Shown here one piece after another: positions 6,989 through 13,814 of a stretch of 25,750 nt of DNA (positions are counted from its first letter, which is position 1; every line of letters begins with the position of its first letter). Below the pieces are notes generated by a model. It saw only the letters and a list, made by a program, of their open reading frames with translations, made no database searches and was not told the origin of the DNA. The stretch covers positions 1 to 25,750 of the IMG/VR virus record IMGVR_UViG_3300044295_000254; one strand, 5' to 3'. Source of the DNA: a virus. Made by a program: the position numbers and the translations under genes.

Positions 6989-7267
6989 TTAGTCTTGTCC
7001 AGTCATCTGAAGGTACACAGGAGACGAGCAGTGGGTGGCTAGCGTTCCGTACCCCTTACGGTAGGTGGCTTTGTTGAAGGCCACGGCTGCCTTCATAGAC
7101 TTGATCTCGATGGTGGGGGCGGTCTTGTGGTCGTACACCATGTTCCCACCTAGCTTGGGGACATCATCAGCACAGTCTTCACATTGGTTAATGAAGCCCG
7201 GTTTTCCTGGACGGTACTCAAATTCCGTCCTGCAATCTCGACAAACGATCATCGTTGGTTTCGGCAT
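6989..7267 (-). CDS. Zinc-ribbon-like small protein, 92 aa
   Basis: Residues 9-32 contain two CxxC knuckles (CRDC at 9-12 and CEDC at 29-32) separated by a basic linker ending PGKPGFINQ, a typical treble-clef or ribbon zinc site. The remaining 60 residues are beta/alpha with no known motif. The ATG at 7267 lies four bases after GGAG, and the start codon itself falls within the 3' arm of the leader hairpin. It is the last gene of the 7.9-7.0 kb group. Its function is unknown; nucleic-acid or protein binding is the usual role of such ribbons. Confidence 0.7.
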   Translation of the reverse strand: MPKPTMIVCRDCRTEFEYRPGKPGFINQCEDCADDVPKLGGNMVYDHKTAPTIEIKSMKAAVAFNKATYRKGYGTLATHCSSPVYLQMTGQD

Positions 7268-7283
7268 CTCACTCCTTTGAAAT
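7266..7283 (-). promoter_or_regulatory. Ribosome-site hairpin overlapping a start codon
   Basis: ATTTCA-[AAGGAG]-TGAGAT: a 6-bp stem with one G-U pair. The AUG of the zinc-ribbon gene begins within the 3' arm, so folding or protein binding would hide both ribosome site and start. Confidence 0.65.
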
Positions 7284-7513
7284 CACATCTCAACCACATC
7301 TTCGGGGGCGTGATTAAGAACCTTCCAGTAAGGCTTTTCACCACCCCCAGGAACCATCAAAAAGTGCAACTCATCGTAATCAGGCAGTCTGATGGAGGAC
7401 TGAGCCTTAAAGAGCACACCATACTGCGACTTTAGAACATACGCCGCCCCATCCTTGATACCGATGGCAATGTAGCTGGCGTGGAGATACTGTAACCGGG
7501 GCACGCCACGCAT
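7283..7513 (-). CDS. Hypothetical protein, 76 aa
   Basis: I place the start at the ATG at 7513 rather than an earlier ATG inside the upstream gene. It lies one base after the upstream stop (TAG, T, ATG) with GAGGGG about nine bases before it. The product is mainly beta: an opening strand LQYLHASYIAIGIKDGAAYV, then LKSQYGVLFKAQ. A C-terminal part follows with LPDYDELHFLMVPGGG. No family is recognised. Small barrel-like proteins of this composition are common in phage early operons. It is followed after a short gap by the zinc-ribbon gene. Confidence 0.65.
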   Translation of the reverse strand: MRGVPRLQYLHASYIAIGIKDGAAYVLKSQYGVLFKAQSSIRLPDYDELHFLMVPGGGEKPYWKVLNHAPEDVVEM

Positions 7514-7514
7514 A

Positions 7515-7892
7515 CTACTTGTACCCCTCTTCCTTACACCAGGCAAGCATGCGGCCAACATCATCACCCTCGAACTTAATCAAGGCTTCCCCCTGCTTAA
7601 AGCAGAGAGTGAGGGGGCTTTCCAGAATCTTCACTACAACCCCACCAATGGTGGTACGGTGAACCCCAGGAATCGTAATCTCCTTAGCAGGAGCAGCAGG
7701 GGCTGGAGGCTCTGGGGCCTCAACCACAACTTCAAGAGGTACAGGCTTGATGCAAGCAAAACCGGGAATCAAAGACTCAGCCTTCTTATCAATGGTGAAG
7801 GTGGCACCACAGGTGTACCCTACACGACTGTCTTGGATATAGGAACGAACTCTGCCGCAAGCAGGACACCCTTCTGGAATCACAAATGACAT
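7515..7892 (-). CDS. Hypothetical protein with N-terminal zinc knuckle, 125 aa
   Basis: The first 30 residues contain CPACGR (9-14) and a later Cys at 28 in GYTCGATF, a probable zinc-binding knuckle. A long Ala/Pro linker (EAPEPPAPAAPA) joins it to a C-terminal beta domain of about 55 residues, VHRTTIGGVVVKILESPLTL and onwards. The linker suggests two independently folded parts. It is the first gene after a strong promoter (7921-7949) and its ribosome site, AAAGGAG, lies in a short hairpin loop. Function unknown. Confidence 0.65.
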   Translation of the reverse strand: MSFVIPEGCPACGRVRSYIQDSRVGYTCGATFTIDKKAESLIPGFACIKPVPLEVVVEAPEPPAPAAPAKEITIPGVHRTTIGGVVVKILESPLTLCFKQGEALIKFEGDDVGRMLAWCKEEGYK

Positions 7893-7895
7893 CTC

Positions 7896-7907
7896 ACACT
7901 CCTTTGT
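7896..7907 (-). promoter_or_regulatory. Ribosome-site hairpin, short stem
   Basis: ACA-[AAGGAG]-TGT: only a 3-bp stem, the weakest of the seven. Its third pair is A-U where the others have U-A, a compensating change that keeps the pairing. Confidence 0.45.
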
Positions 7908-7920
7908 TTTTTACAGTCTT

Positions 7921-7949
7921 AGTATGTACCAAAATGGTACGTTTGTCAA
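7921..7949 (-). promoter_or_regulatory. Sigma70-type promoter with operator-like palindrome in the spacer
   Basis: TTGACA at 7944-7949, 17-bp spacer, CATACT at 7921-7926. The spacer and last -10 base hold the perfect inverted repeat GTACCAAAATGGTAC (7926-7940), placed where a repressor would block RNA polymerase. A dispersed palindrome lies 8 bp upstream of the -35. Confidence 0.85.
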
Positions 7950-7957
7950 GAGAAAAG

Positions 7958-7971
7958 TGCAATCAATTGCA
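7958..7971. repeat. Dispersed palindrome, site 5
   Basis: TGCAATCAATTGCA, perfect TGCAA-N4-TTGCA, between the polymerase stop and the promoter of the next operon, 8 bp from the -35 box. Confidence 0.9.
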
Positions 7972-7973
7972 GC

Positions 7974-10900
7974 CTACACTTCTTTCATATCGGCCATGTT
8001 CGGACCCAACTTAGCGTCAGCCGGGAAGTTCAACTGAGGCGTCCAGCCCACCTTCTCAAAAGGCAGGTTCTCCATGACTTGCGTATGCTGCTTTGCAATG
8101 TCCAAAGCATTATCTTCCGGCACGTAGTTATAGGCGGCATCATGAACAGCACCAAAAGCAGGGGCTATAGAGGTAAGGCCCATCCGGTGCTCAATCGACA
8201 ACGCCCACAGCAGCATGTCTGACAAGCATCCCTGGATCGGAGAGTTGATGGCTCGACGCTCTTCCTTGGCCGCAATCTCACGTTGGGGGGAGTCGATCAT
8301 AGGCAAGTGCCGAACGCGCCCAAGGGGACTACGAACGTACTTGTACTGCCGTGCAAACTCTTTGTAGATTCGATGGTACTCCAGCAAGATCGGGTAGGAC
8401 CGGAAGAACGCTTCTCTAGCCTCTCTAGCTAGATCCAAGGTCAAATTCTTAACCTTGTAGTTCGCAATGGCGTAGTCTAAGAACCCCTCAGCCCCCATGC
8501 CATACAGCAGACCGAAGTTCATGGCCTTTGCTAGCTGACGGTACTCAGCGAACCGTTCCTTATCAGCCAGCTTCAACTCCATCATCTGCTCATAGGTTAG
8601 GCCAGCACGACCACCCCCAGTCAGAGCATGAAGATCCATGCCATTCTTATAGGCTTGGATCATGTTGGTTTCATTGGCTACACAGGCAACTACCCGCAAC
8701 TCTCCTTGGGAGTAGTCGCGTTCCATCACCAGATAACCGGGGGGAGCAGGGAAACATCTACGAATCCTCTTTGCCCATTTCGTGTGTTTTGGGATGGTGT
8801 TATGAACAACAATACCGTTAGCCACAAAAGAATGGCTGTCTTCGATGGTGAGATCGAATGTCTCACGTTCTCCGTCGTACTCTATGCTGGCAATCTCTTC
8901 TAAACCGTAGCCTGCTGCTTGGGCTTGACTGGCGTGGTAAGGGCTGCTGTCAGGCTCCACCCCCTCTTCAATCGAATCGCCAAGGTGTTTGGATGAAGGC
9001 CATGCTCCTTCGCCACATCGTTTAAGTGCCGAGAAACGCCCCCAATATCTATCCAGATCGAGTTGCGGCGGTTTCTCGCTTGCTCCTGCGCCGTGGCCCA
9101 CCTGCAATTGGTTGCAGCGTAATCCCCATTCACGTCCAACCTCTCCAAAGACAAGCCGGGAGGTTTCTCCCCCATATCTTTTAGAAAATTCTTGAAGGAT
9201 TCTCTCCAAGAAGAACAGACGCCAATCCCCCTCCCCCCATAGTTGGCGTACTCCTTGTCCTTGGGATCGTAACAGCGTGCAATCATGTGCTGCCAGCACC
9301 AGTAGGTCTTGGATACGTGCCCTCTGCGGCTGTGACCATGCGTAGTGAGCAGCTGACTCCTGTAGCAGCCACAAGACATGCTCGGATTCTTCCCAGTGAG
9401 ATTCGCTGCGAACTTCTCCTTCACCGTGCCGCACTCGCATAGGCAAAGGTACTTGCGATGCCCTTTGTTCACTGTCCCCAAATCCTGAAACACCTCCCAA
9501 CGCCCGATCTTGCTGCCTACCACCACTATCTGCTTCTGCATATACCGGAACCCCTACTTTCAAATGCTCTTGTCGAACGAATCCCCAAGGGGTAAGCCAT
9601 GGGTGGTTAGTAGTACAAATAAGGCTCTTACCAGAACGGGTGGTTACTTTCCAAGTTGGACGCACCCCATTACGATATACGCCTGTGACAGGCTTAACCT
9701 CTCCGGTGTGTGTAGGCACATTAAACTTCTCCCCGGCCTCAAACCTCTCCACCAAGTCACGCAACTCCAGTGTAGCATCTTGGGTACAGATTGAACTAGC
9801 GCCGTCTAAACACTGGAACGCCGGATCTACGCAACTCAATCTTCCGGTATTCGTGCCGCCTTCCCCAGCATCCCTGTTGCCAGCAAACAGGTAGTAGGTT
9901 GGGTGGAACCGACTATCCGGCCTGAGATGCTCAAGGAACCCAACCACGTAGGTCGAGTACGTCTTTACTACGCTCTGGTACTCCTTGAAAATACTAATGA
10001 ACTCAGTAGCCTCAGGGACATCAGAAAACATTACTACGTGCTCCAAGGCAGTTGATGGTTTCTTATTACCGTCTTTGTCTTCCTTGGCCGTCCACATCTT
10101 AGGCTTCAAGTTCAAGCCCATCTGGCTAAACAGGAAGTCACTTAAGAGCGCGGCCTTAGTCAGGTTGATGCCGCCCTTCTTTGTGGAATCGTAATGCTTA
10201 GCTACTATACGCCCACCGATGATTCTGGAGGCTTCCTTAACAAGCCGTAACTGCTCAGCCTCAAGGTCGGACTTCAACTCTTGGTAAGCGTTTCCATCAA
10301 CCAGAATTCCACCCTGCTCCAATTCCTCAAATGCCCGTGCAGCAGGGTGCATGATGTTAACGTAAAACCCAGCAAGCTGCGGGTCTTGTAGGATCTCAGC
10401 ACGCTGGTTCATGGCTACTTCTAACCCAGCATCAACGTCCCCAGCAGCGTAAGGAAGCAGGGTGGCAGGAGGCACCAAATCCATGCGACTCTTATCTACG
10501 GTGCGATCAAACTCATCCGAATAACCACCCATACGAGGGGCGTAAATCTTGGCGTGTACGTCTAGGCTATTGGACCTGTTCTCATCTAAAAGCGACCCTA
10601 CTATGGTGGTGTCAAAGACAAAATTCCGACACTTCTTCTTGGCTCTTACGTGCATCCAGTGAAGGTCGTACTTGAAGTTTGCGCCCTTCATCTTGATCTT
10701 TGGTGAGCCTAGCAGGTAGTCAAGTTGGTCTGAGATCTCAGGAGACTTCAGCCTCTCTATTTCTTCTTCACGGTTAGAGAAGCGAACAACATCAGCCACC
10801 CCAATCCTATGTGTGGCTTGCATAGTCACGATATAGGCCCCCGGAAACTTTCCTTCGGGTAGGGCGTAGGGGTTGAGTCCCAAAGTCTCCGTGTCCATCA

Positions 10901-11366
10901 TTACATCCACAGGGGACTGGGTTTCTTCGTACTGTTTTTCGATGGCAGCGCACAGTTCTGAGAAATCTGGAGTGTACCGATACACCCCATACTGTGGCTT
11001 CATGTGCCCTGTCAGAAAAAACCGGGACACCAAACTGAAGTCAGTCAGCAAGTCAATGTAATACCCGTGGTTGATATCCCCAACGTCTGCGCTGTAACTG
11101 AACATGAGGGGCACAGTACCGACAAAAACGGGCACTGCTCGAAGGGAGGTAACGGTTCTGTTCTTTGCTACGAAGCCTAGTTGCTGGGCGTGCTGTAGGG
11201 CTTTAGAGCCTAAAGCGAAAACAATCTTGGCCTCAGGGAGAACCTCAAAAGCAGATGACACCTCTATCTGCAAACCCTGAGAGGACTTCAGGATGGGAGA
11301 CAGGGCGTCAAATACTTTGTTCTTTTTGGTGTCGGTCCAAATCTGTATCAAGAAATCTTGCTCCAC
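7974..11366 (-). CDS. polA: DNA polymerase I (family A) with 3'-5' exonuclease, interrupted by an intein
   Basis: This is the phage replicative polymerase. The precursor is 1130 residues; after removal of the intein (519-856) the enzyme would be 792 residues. The exonuclease motifs are intact: D158-T-E160, N230-FKY-D234 and Y306-AAG-D310. The polymerase motifs are motif A DYSQGELR (884-891, usual Ile replaced by Gly) and motif B R943-K947-F951-Y955. Motif C is VHDAA (1074-1078), where the usual HDE glutamate is Ala. There is no 5' nuclease domain. The first 130 residues, with ALGSKALQHA and a later VPLMFSYSA, faintly resemble a uracil-DNA-glycosylase-like fold without its motifs. The start is a GTG at 11366 overlapping the upstream gene by 19 bases. 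The intein sits at GRLSCVDPAFQ before TIPKHTK, within a conserved nucleotide-binding region. Confidence 0.93.
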   Translation of the reverse strand: MEQDFLIQIWTDTKKNKVFDALSPILKSSQGLQIEVSSAFEVLPEAKIVFALGSKALQHAQQLGFVAKNRTVTSLRAVPVFVGTVPLMFSYSADVGDINHGYYIDLLTDFSLVSRFFLTGHMKPQYGVYRYTPDFSELCAAIEKQYEETQSPVDVMMDTETLGLNPYALPEGKFPGAYIVTMQATHRIGVADVVRFSNREEEIERLKSPEISDQLDYLLGSPKIKMKGANFKYDLHWMHVRAKKKCRNFVFDTTIVGSLLDENRSNSLDVHAKIYAPRMGGYSDEFDRTVDKSRMDLVPPATLLPYAAGDVDAGLEVAMNQRAEILQDPQLAGFYVNIMHPAARAFEELEQGGILVDGNAYQELKSDLEAEQLRLVKEASRIIGGRIVAKHYDSTKKGGINLTKAALLSDFLFSQMGLNLKPKMWTAKEDKDGNKKPSTALEHVVMFSDVPEATEFISIFKEYQSVVKTYSTYVVGFLEHLRPDSRFHPTYYLFAGNRDAGEGGTNTGRLSCVDPAFQCLDGASSICTQDATLELRDLVERFEAGEKFNVPTHTGEVKPVTGVYRNGVRPTWKVTTRSGKSLICTTNHPWLTPWGFVRQEHLKVGVPVYAEADSGGRQQDRALGGVSGFGDSEQRASQVPLPMRVRHGEGEVRSESHWEESEHVLWLLQESAAHYAWSQPQRARIQDLLVLAAHDCTLLRSQGQGVRQLWGEGDWRLFFLERILQEFSKRYGGETSRLVFGEVGREWGLRCNQLQVGHGAGASEKPPQLDLDRYWGRFSALKRCGEGAWPSSKHLGDSIEEGVEPDSSPYHASQAQAAGYGLEEIASIEYDGERETFDLTIEDSHSFVANGIVVHNTIPKHTKWAKRIRRCFPAPPGYLVMERDYSQGELRVVACVANETNMIQAYKNGMDLHALTGGGRAGLTYEQMMELKLADKERFAEYRQLAKAMNFGLLYGMGAEGFLDYAIANYKVKNLTLDLAREAREAFFRSYPILLEYHRIYKEFARQYKYVRSPLGRVRHLPMIDSPQREIAAKEERRAINSPIQGCLSDMLLWALSIEHRMGLTSIAPAFGAVHDAAYNYVPEDNALDIAKQHTQVMENLPFEKVGWTPQLNFPADAKLGPNMADMKEV
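8900..9541 (-). CDS. HNH homing endonuclease nested out of frame inside the intein
   Basis: A complete 213-residue free-standing phage HNH endonuclease. Residues 6-65 form a Cys-rich domain (IGRWEVFQDLG, CLCECG at 33-38, SCGC at 56-59). The nuclease core has ARCYDPKDKEYANYGGRGIG (88-107), W112, SLERLD (131-136) and DYAATNCRWAT (140-150). The C-terminus (VSRHLNDVAKEHGLHPNTLA then LKRGWSLTAALTTP) is a NUMOD-like helix-turn-helix. It has its own ATG at 9541 with AGGGG nine bases upstream. Relative to the polymerase/intein frame it is in +1, so both frames are open for 642 bases. It presumably spreads the intein, or itself, by cutting intein-free polymerase genes; that role is inferred from the family. 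Confidence 0.9.
   Translation of the reverse strand: MQKQIVVVGSKIGRWEVFQDLGTVNKGHRKYLCLCECGTVKEKFAANLTGKNPSMSCGCYRSQLLTTHGHSRRGHVSKTYWCWQHMIARCYDPKDKEYANYGGRGIGVCSSWRESFKNFLKDMGEKPPGLSLERLDVNGDYAATNCRWATAQEQARNRRNSIWIDIGGVSRHLNDVAKEHGLHPNTLAIRLKRGWSLTAALTTPVKPKQQATV
9103..9116. repeat. Dispersed palindrome, site 6
   Basis: TGCAATTGGTTGCA, perfect TGCAA-N4-TTGCA, inside the HNH gene and the intein at once. Confidence 0.8.
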
Positions 11367-11722
11367 TTGTTCTTCTGAGAAGTGTACTCGAAGATGGCTT
11401 TCACTTTTGTCTGCACCTCCGCAAAAGCAAAGTCTTTGCAGTTTTCCACGGTGATACCAACCTCTTGGGCATTAAAGAAGGCCAGCTTGGTGGAGTTGTA
11501 GGACAGATCGAGATAGCCCCACAAGCTATCTGTAAAAGACACCCACATGCAAACACGGTTCTCCTTCACCACGGCTGAACGGGTCTGCAAGAAGATGGGC
11601 AAGTCAAAGGGGCCAAACTGGAAGGTCTTTCTCCCGCTTCCCCACAAAATCTCTTTCTTATCATCCCCACCATGCAGGATAGGGATGCCTAAGGTGTCAG
11701 CAACCAAACAGTCAGCAGCCAT
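11348..11722 (-). CDS. Hypothetical protein upstream of DNA polymerase, 124 aa
   Basis: ATG at 11722 has AAGGAG upstream and begins one base after the stop of the preceding gene. The 3' end overlaps the GTG start of the polymerase by 19 bases, so the two are probably co-translated. The product is mixed alpha/beta with aromatic-rich strands (FQFGPFDLPIFLQTRSAVV, VCMWVSFTDSLWGYLDLSY) and a helical C-terminus ending TSQKNKWSKIS. No motif is known to me. Position suggests a replication accessory protein, which is inference only. Confidence 0.68.
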   Translation of the reverse strand: MAADCLVADTLGIPILHGGDDKKEILWGSGRKTFQFGPFDLPIFLQTRSAVVKENRVCMWVSFTDSLWGYLDLSYNSTKLAFFNAQEVGITVENCKDFAFAEVQTKVKAIFEYTSQKNKWSKIS

Positions 11723-11723
11723 T

Positions 11724-12008
11724 CTAGCTCTCCTTCGGGGGGAGGATCATCAGCTTGATGCCTCCACTAGGACCAACATCCAACTTAAGCTTGTAAACAG
11801 GAATACCGCAGAACAACCCCTCGAACACCCAGCCTGTCATGATATTCGATGACTTGGTACTTTGACGGCAAATCCAAGACACGTCCTCTGGTATTCCAGG
11901 CATCAGGGGCATCTTTAGAATCGAGTTGACCCCCACGTTACTCAACAACCGTTTAAGGCTGTCACACTTCTCACTCCCGTTCTCCAGGAAACCACCAACC
12001 ATCGACAT
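11724..12008 (-). CDS. Hypothetical protein, 94 aa
   Basis: The ATG at 12008 overlaps the stop of the upstream L7/L12-like gene (TGATG), with GGGGGTGA close upstream; a second ATG lies two codons later. The protein has an N-terminal helix (EKCDSLKRLLSNVGVNSILK), a Pro/Met-rich loop and a beta C-terminal half that includes GWVFEGLFCGIPVYKLKLDV. It contains three Cys residues but no recognisable metal motif. It lies third from the polymerase in the operon beginning at the promoter near 13.04 kb. Function unknown. Confidence 0.65.
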   Translation of the reverse strand: MSMVGGFLENGSEKCDSLKRLLSNVGVNSILKMPLMPGIPEDVSWICRQSTKSSNIMTGWVFEGLFCGIPVYKLKLDVGPSGGIKLMILPPKES

Positions 12009-12991
12009 CAGTTCACCCCCACTAGCTGCTTAGCACTCGTCACTTGATCGGAGAACTCCATCCCAAGACCCATCAAAAAGGCCCCAACAACACGAGCAGG
12101 AGGTACGCCATTCAAAGCTAGGTGCAAGCTAGCGTATTTCTCAGTCACCTTCATACCGTTGGAAGCCAAGAGGGATACCTCAGAAGGAATCTTCTTCTTC
12201 CACTCAGCACGCAGAGAGACTTCGTGCCCACTAAACCGGGCTGCAATCTTGAGATTGCTGTTATAGGCGATGCAGTAATAAACGCTCCCGGCGCTCGTAC
12301 CACTCACCTTTTGCCCCAATGCCAAAGCATCGACCAACTTAACCACCGAGTTTACAGGCTTAGTGGCGACAGGCTCAGAAAAGGAACCCTGCTTAGACTG
12401 CGTTATTGCAAGAGCCTCAACCACCAACCCGTCCTGCTCACAGAAGAGCACAAACTTACCCTTCGTCTCCACCATGGCCTTCGTAAGAACAGCCGAAGCT
12501 TCTTTATAGGACAACCCCGTTTGGTAAACAAAAGGCTTCCCGTTAGAAGCCGCGTCAACTATGTCTTTGGCTTCTTTCAAAGAGATGCCAAGCTGCATAC
12601 GCAAGAACTTGATGATGGGGATTTTCACCGCTCCATCAGCAGGAACGTCCATCAGCTTGATGGAGTACGTCTTCTCTTTGACGGGCGGGACTTCCTCTTT
12701 CTTGTCTAAGCCCACCTGCTTGCCCAAGACGGTAAGCCAGTCACCGACCTCTTTACCAACTAGGGCGTAGTCTTCTGGGGTAGCGGCAGACTTCAAGATG
12801 TTGGTCGGAGAAACTTTTAGGGCCACTTTCTCTGTGATGCCCTTGTAGGTGAACTCGACGCTAAAAAGCGTCAGGGAAAACACACCCCCCACATCATTGA
12901 GATCTTGGGCCAGCTTGTAGTACGGAGATTCAACCCCGAACAACTTCTGGAAGAAAACCAACTGAACATTTTTTGCCATGTAAAGTGCCAT
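12008..12991 (-). CDS. Hypothetical protein with ribosomal L7/L12 C-terminal-like domain, 327 aa
   Basis: Residues about 107-187 match the pattern of the ribosomal L7/L12 C-terminal domain: YSIKLMDVPADGAVKIPIIK, then FLRMQLGISLKEAKDIVDAA with the hallmark LKEAKD at 138-143. A later helix LSYKEASAVLTKAMVETKG and the closing strand KFVLF complete it. In ribosomes this domain docks translation factors. Flanking regions of about 100 and 140 residues are unrecognised; the N-terminal one is beta-rich and the C-terminal one mixed. There is no ribosomal dimerisation domain, so this is a phage protein that has taken up the fold. It is the first gene of the polymerase operon, with promoter 13031-13059 and a ribosome-site hairpin at 12999-13016. 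The ATG at 12991 is the first start after it. Confidence 0.72.
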   Translation of the reverse strand: MALYMAKNVQLVFFQKLFGVESPYYKLAQDLNDVGGVFSLTLFSVEFTYKGITEKVALKVSPTNILKSAATPEDYALVGKEVGDWLTVLGKQVGLDKKEEVPPVKEKTYSIKLMDVPADGAVKIPIIKFLRMQLGISLKEAKDIVDAASNGKPFVYQTGLSYKEASAVLTKAMVETKGKFVLFCEQDGLVVEALAITQSKQGSFSEPVATKPVNSVVKLVDALALGQKVSGTSAGSVYYCIAYNSNLKIAARFSGHEVSLRAEWKKKIPSEVSLLASNGMKVTEKYASLHLALNGVPPARVVGAFLMGLGMEFSDQVTSAKQLVGVN

Positions 12992-12998
12992 TTTCGAT

Positions 12999-13016
12999 TT
13001 CTCACTCCATTGAGAA
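12999..13016 (-). promoter_or_regulatory. Ribosome-site hairpin of the L7/L12-like gene
   Basis: TTCTCA-[ATGGAG]-TGAGAA: a perfect 6-bp stem with the A-N-GGA-G loop. The distance from GGAG to the ATG is 13 bases, longer than at the sister genes. Confidence 0.75.
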
Positions 13017-13030
13017 TTGCTTACACTTTT

Positions 13031-13059
13031 AGTGTCTCACAAAGGGAGTGTTTTGTCAA
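13031..13059 (-). promoter_or_regulatory. Sigma70-type promoter of the polymerase operon
   Basis: TTGACA at 13054-13059, 17-bp spacer, GACACT at 13031-13036. The -10 and start region read ACACTAAAAGTGT, an inverted repeat that could be an operator. Confidence 0.88.
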
Positions 13060-13067
13060 CAAAAAAA

Positions 13068-13814
13068 TCACTGCTTCCCCCAAATACACCGTGTACTTGA
13101 GATAGGCTGGTGCGTCTTGCGAACTATTACAGCAGGAACGGCAGGGGTGGGGGAGCTAGTCGAGGCTACCGCCACCCGCTCATCACTAAACAACTTGCGT
13201 TGCTTCTTCTGTCTGTACTCTTCAAAATTCTTGGAAACGTTATGCTTCTTATCGAACCCGGAAGAGGCAGACACGAAACCACTCGTAGACTTGTTCCGAT
13301 CATGGTACGTGGTGCCCACGTCCCCAAAATCATACTGCCGTTCCAAGTGCGCCTTACTAGGCTCTGCCTTTGAAACCCCGTAATGCTTCACTAGGAAGGC
13401 TATCTGAGGGGAGGATTCCACGGCCTTCTTACAGTAGTTCTCACGAACGTACTGAATGGCATCCTTTTCTTTCAAGAACTCAGAAGTGATAGCAGCAAGC
13501 ACAAGACCAGTTCTTCCGTGGCCTCCGATGCACCCCACATGGATCTTCTTCCCCTCCTGCAATTGATTGCAGAGCCAAGTAATCATGGACTTGAACCGTG
13601 GGATGTTCTCAGGGATGGCGCAGTCAACAATCGGGAACTTCACTTCCAGATGAGGTTTCTCGTCCCAAGGGTTGAACAACAGGCCGCAAGTGCTACCCCC
13701 TTGCAAAGACACGTAGATATCTGCGTCTTTGTGTACTGGAGAAGAAGCACTCCCACCATAGATCATGAAGTCTCCTAACTTCAAAGATGGGTGACTCTGG
13801 TAACAGGATGACAT
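13068..13814 (-). CDS. PTP-loop phosphatase-like protein 1, 248 aa
   Basis: The Cys-based phosphatase loop is clear: HVGCIGGHGRTG at 92-103, with nucleophile C95 and R101 in the C-x5-R signature. A following helix and the YVRENY...AVE segment are shared with the second phosphatase at 14911-15426. An upstream Asp (VDCAIP near 63-68) may act as general acid, but I cannot prove it. The catalytic domain ends near residue 150. About 100 further residues are Ser/Lys-rich, probably disordered, and absent from the paralogue. Family members hydrolyse phosphotyrosine, phosphoserine, nucleotides or lipids, so the substrate is unknown. The ATG overlaps the stop of the upstream 351-residue gene (TAATG). 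Confidence 0.85.
   Translation of the reverse strand: MSSCYQSHPSLKLGDFMIYGGSASSPVHKDADIYVSLQGGSTCGLLFNPWDEKPHLEVKFPIVDCAIPENIPRFKSMITWLCNQLQEGKKIHVGCIGGHGRTGLVLAAITSEFLKEKDAIQYVRENYCKKAVESSPQIAFLVKHYGVSKAEPSKAHLERQYDFGDVGTTYHDRNKSTSGFVSASSGFDKKHNVSKNFEEYRQKKQRKLFSDERVAVASTSSPTPAVPAVIVRKTHQPISSTRCIWGKQ
13558..13571. repeat. Dispersed palindrome, site 7
   Basis: TGCAATTGATTGCA, perfect TGCAA-N4-TTGCA, inside the first PTP-loop phosphatase gene just upstream (in coding order) of its active-site codons. Confidence 0.85.

Larger units (their letters stand above)
8799..9812 (-). mobile_element. Intein in DNA polymerase I
   Basis: Residues 519-856 of the polymerase precursor form an intein. It begins with Cys (CLDGASSICTQDA, block A) and contains block B TTNHPWLTPWG (585-595). 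It ends with block F FDLTIEDSHSFVANGIVVHN, whose final His-Asn precedes Thr857 as the +1 extein residue. These are all the residues needed for protein splicing. Only about 124 residues (519-608 and 823-856) look like splicing domain, the size of a mini-intein. The intervening ~214 codons are the +1-frame shadow of a complete HNH endonuclease gene and show no intein endonuclease motif in the splicing frame. Confidence 0.93.

Noticed and set aside
7283-7567. Longer version of the 76-residue gene starting at 7567
   Set aside because: It would overlap the upstream gene by more than 50 bases with no ribosome site; the ATG at 7513 has GAGGGG and follows the stop directly.
9278-9291. TGCAATCATGTGCT as a further copy of the dispersed palindrome
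   Set aside because: The second half-site differs at two fixed positions and the dyad is lost.
12243-12258. GCAATCTTGAGATTGC inverted repeat in the 4.5-kb gap between palindromes
   Set aside because: The arms and spacing differ from TGCAA-N4-TTGCA; it could be a diverged element, but a chance coding dyad is simpler.
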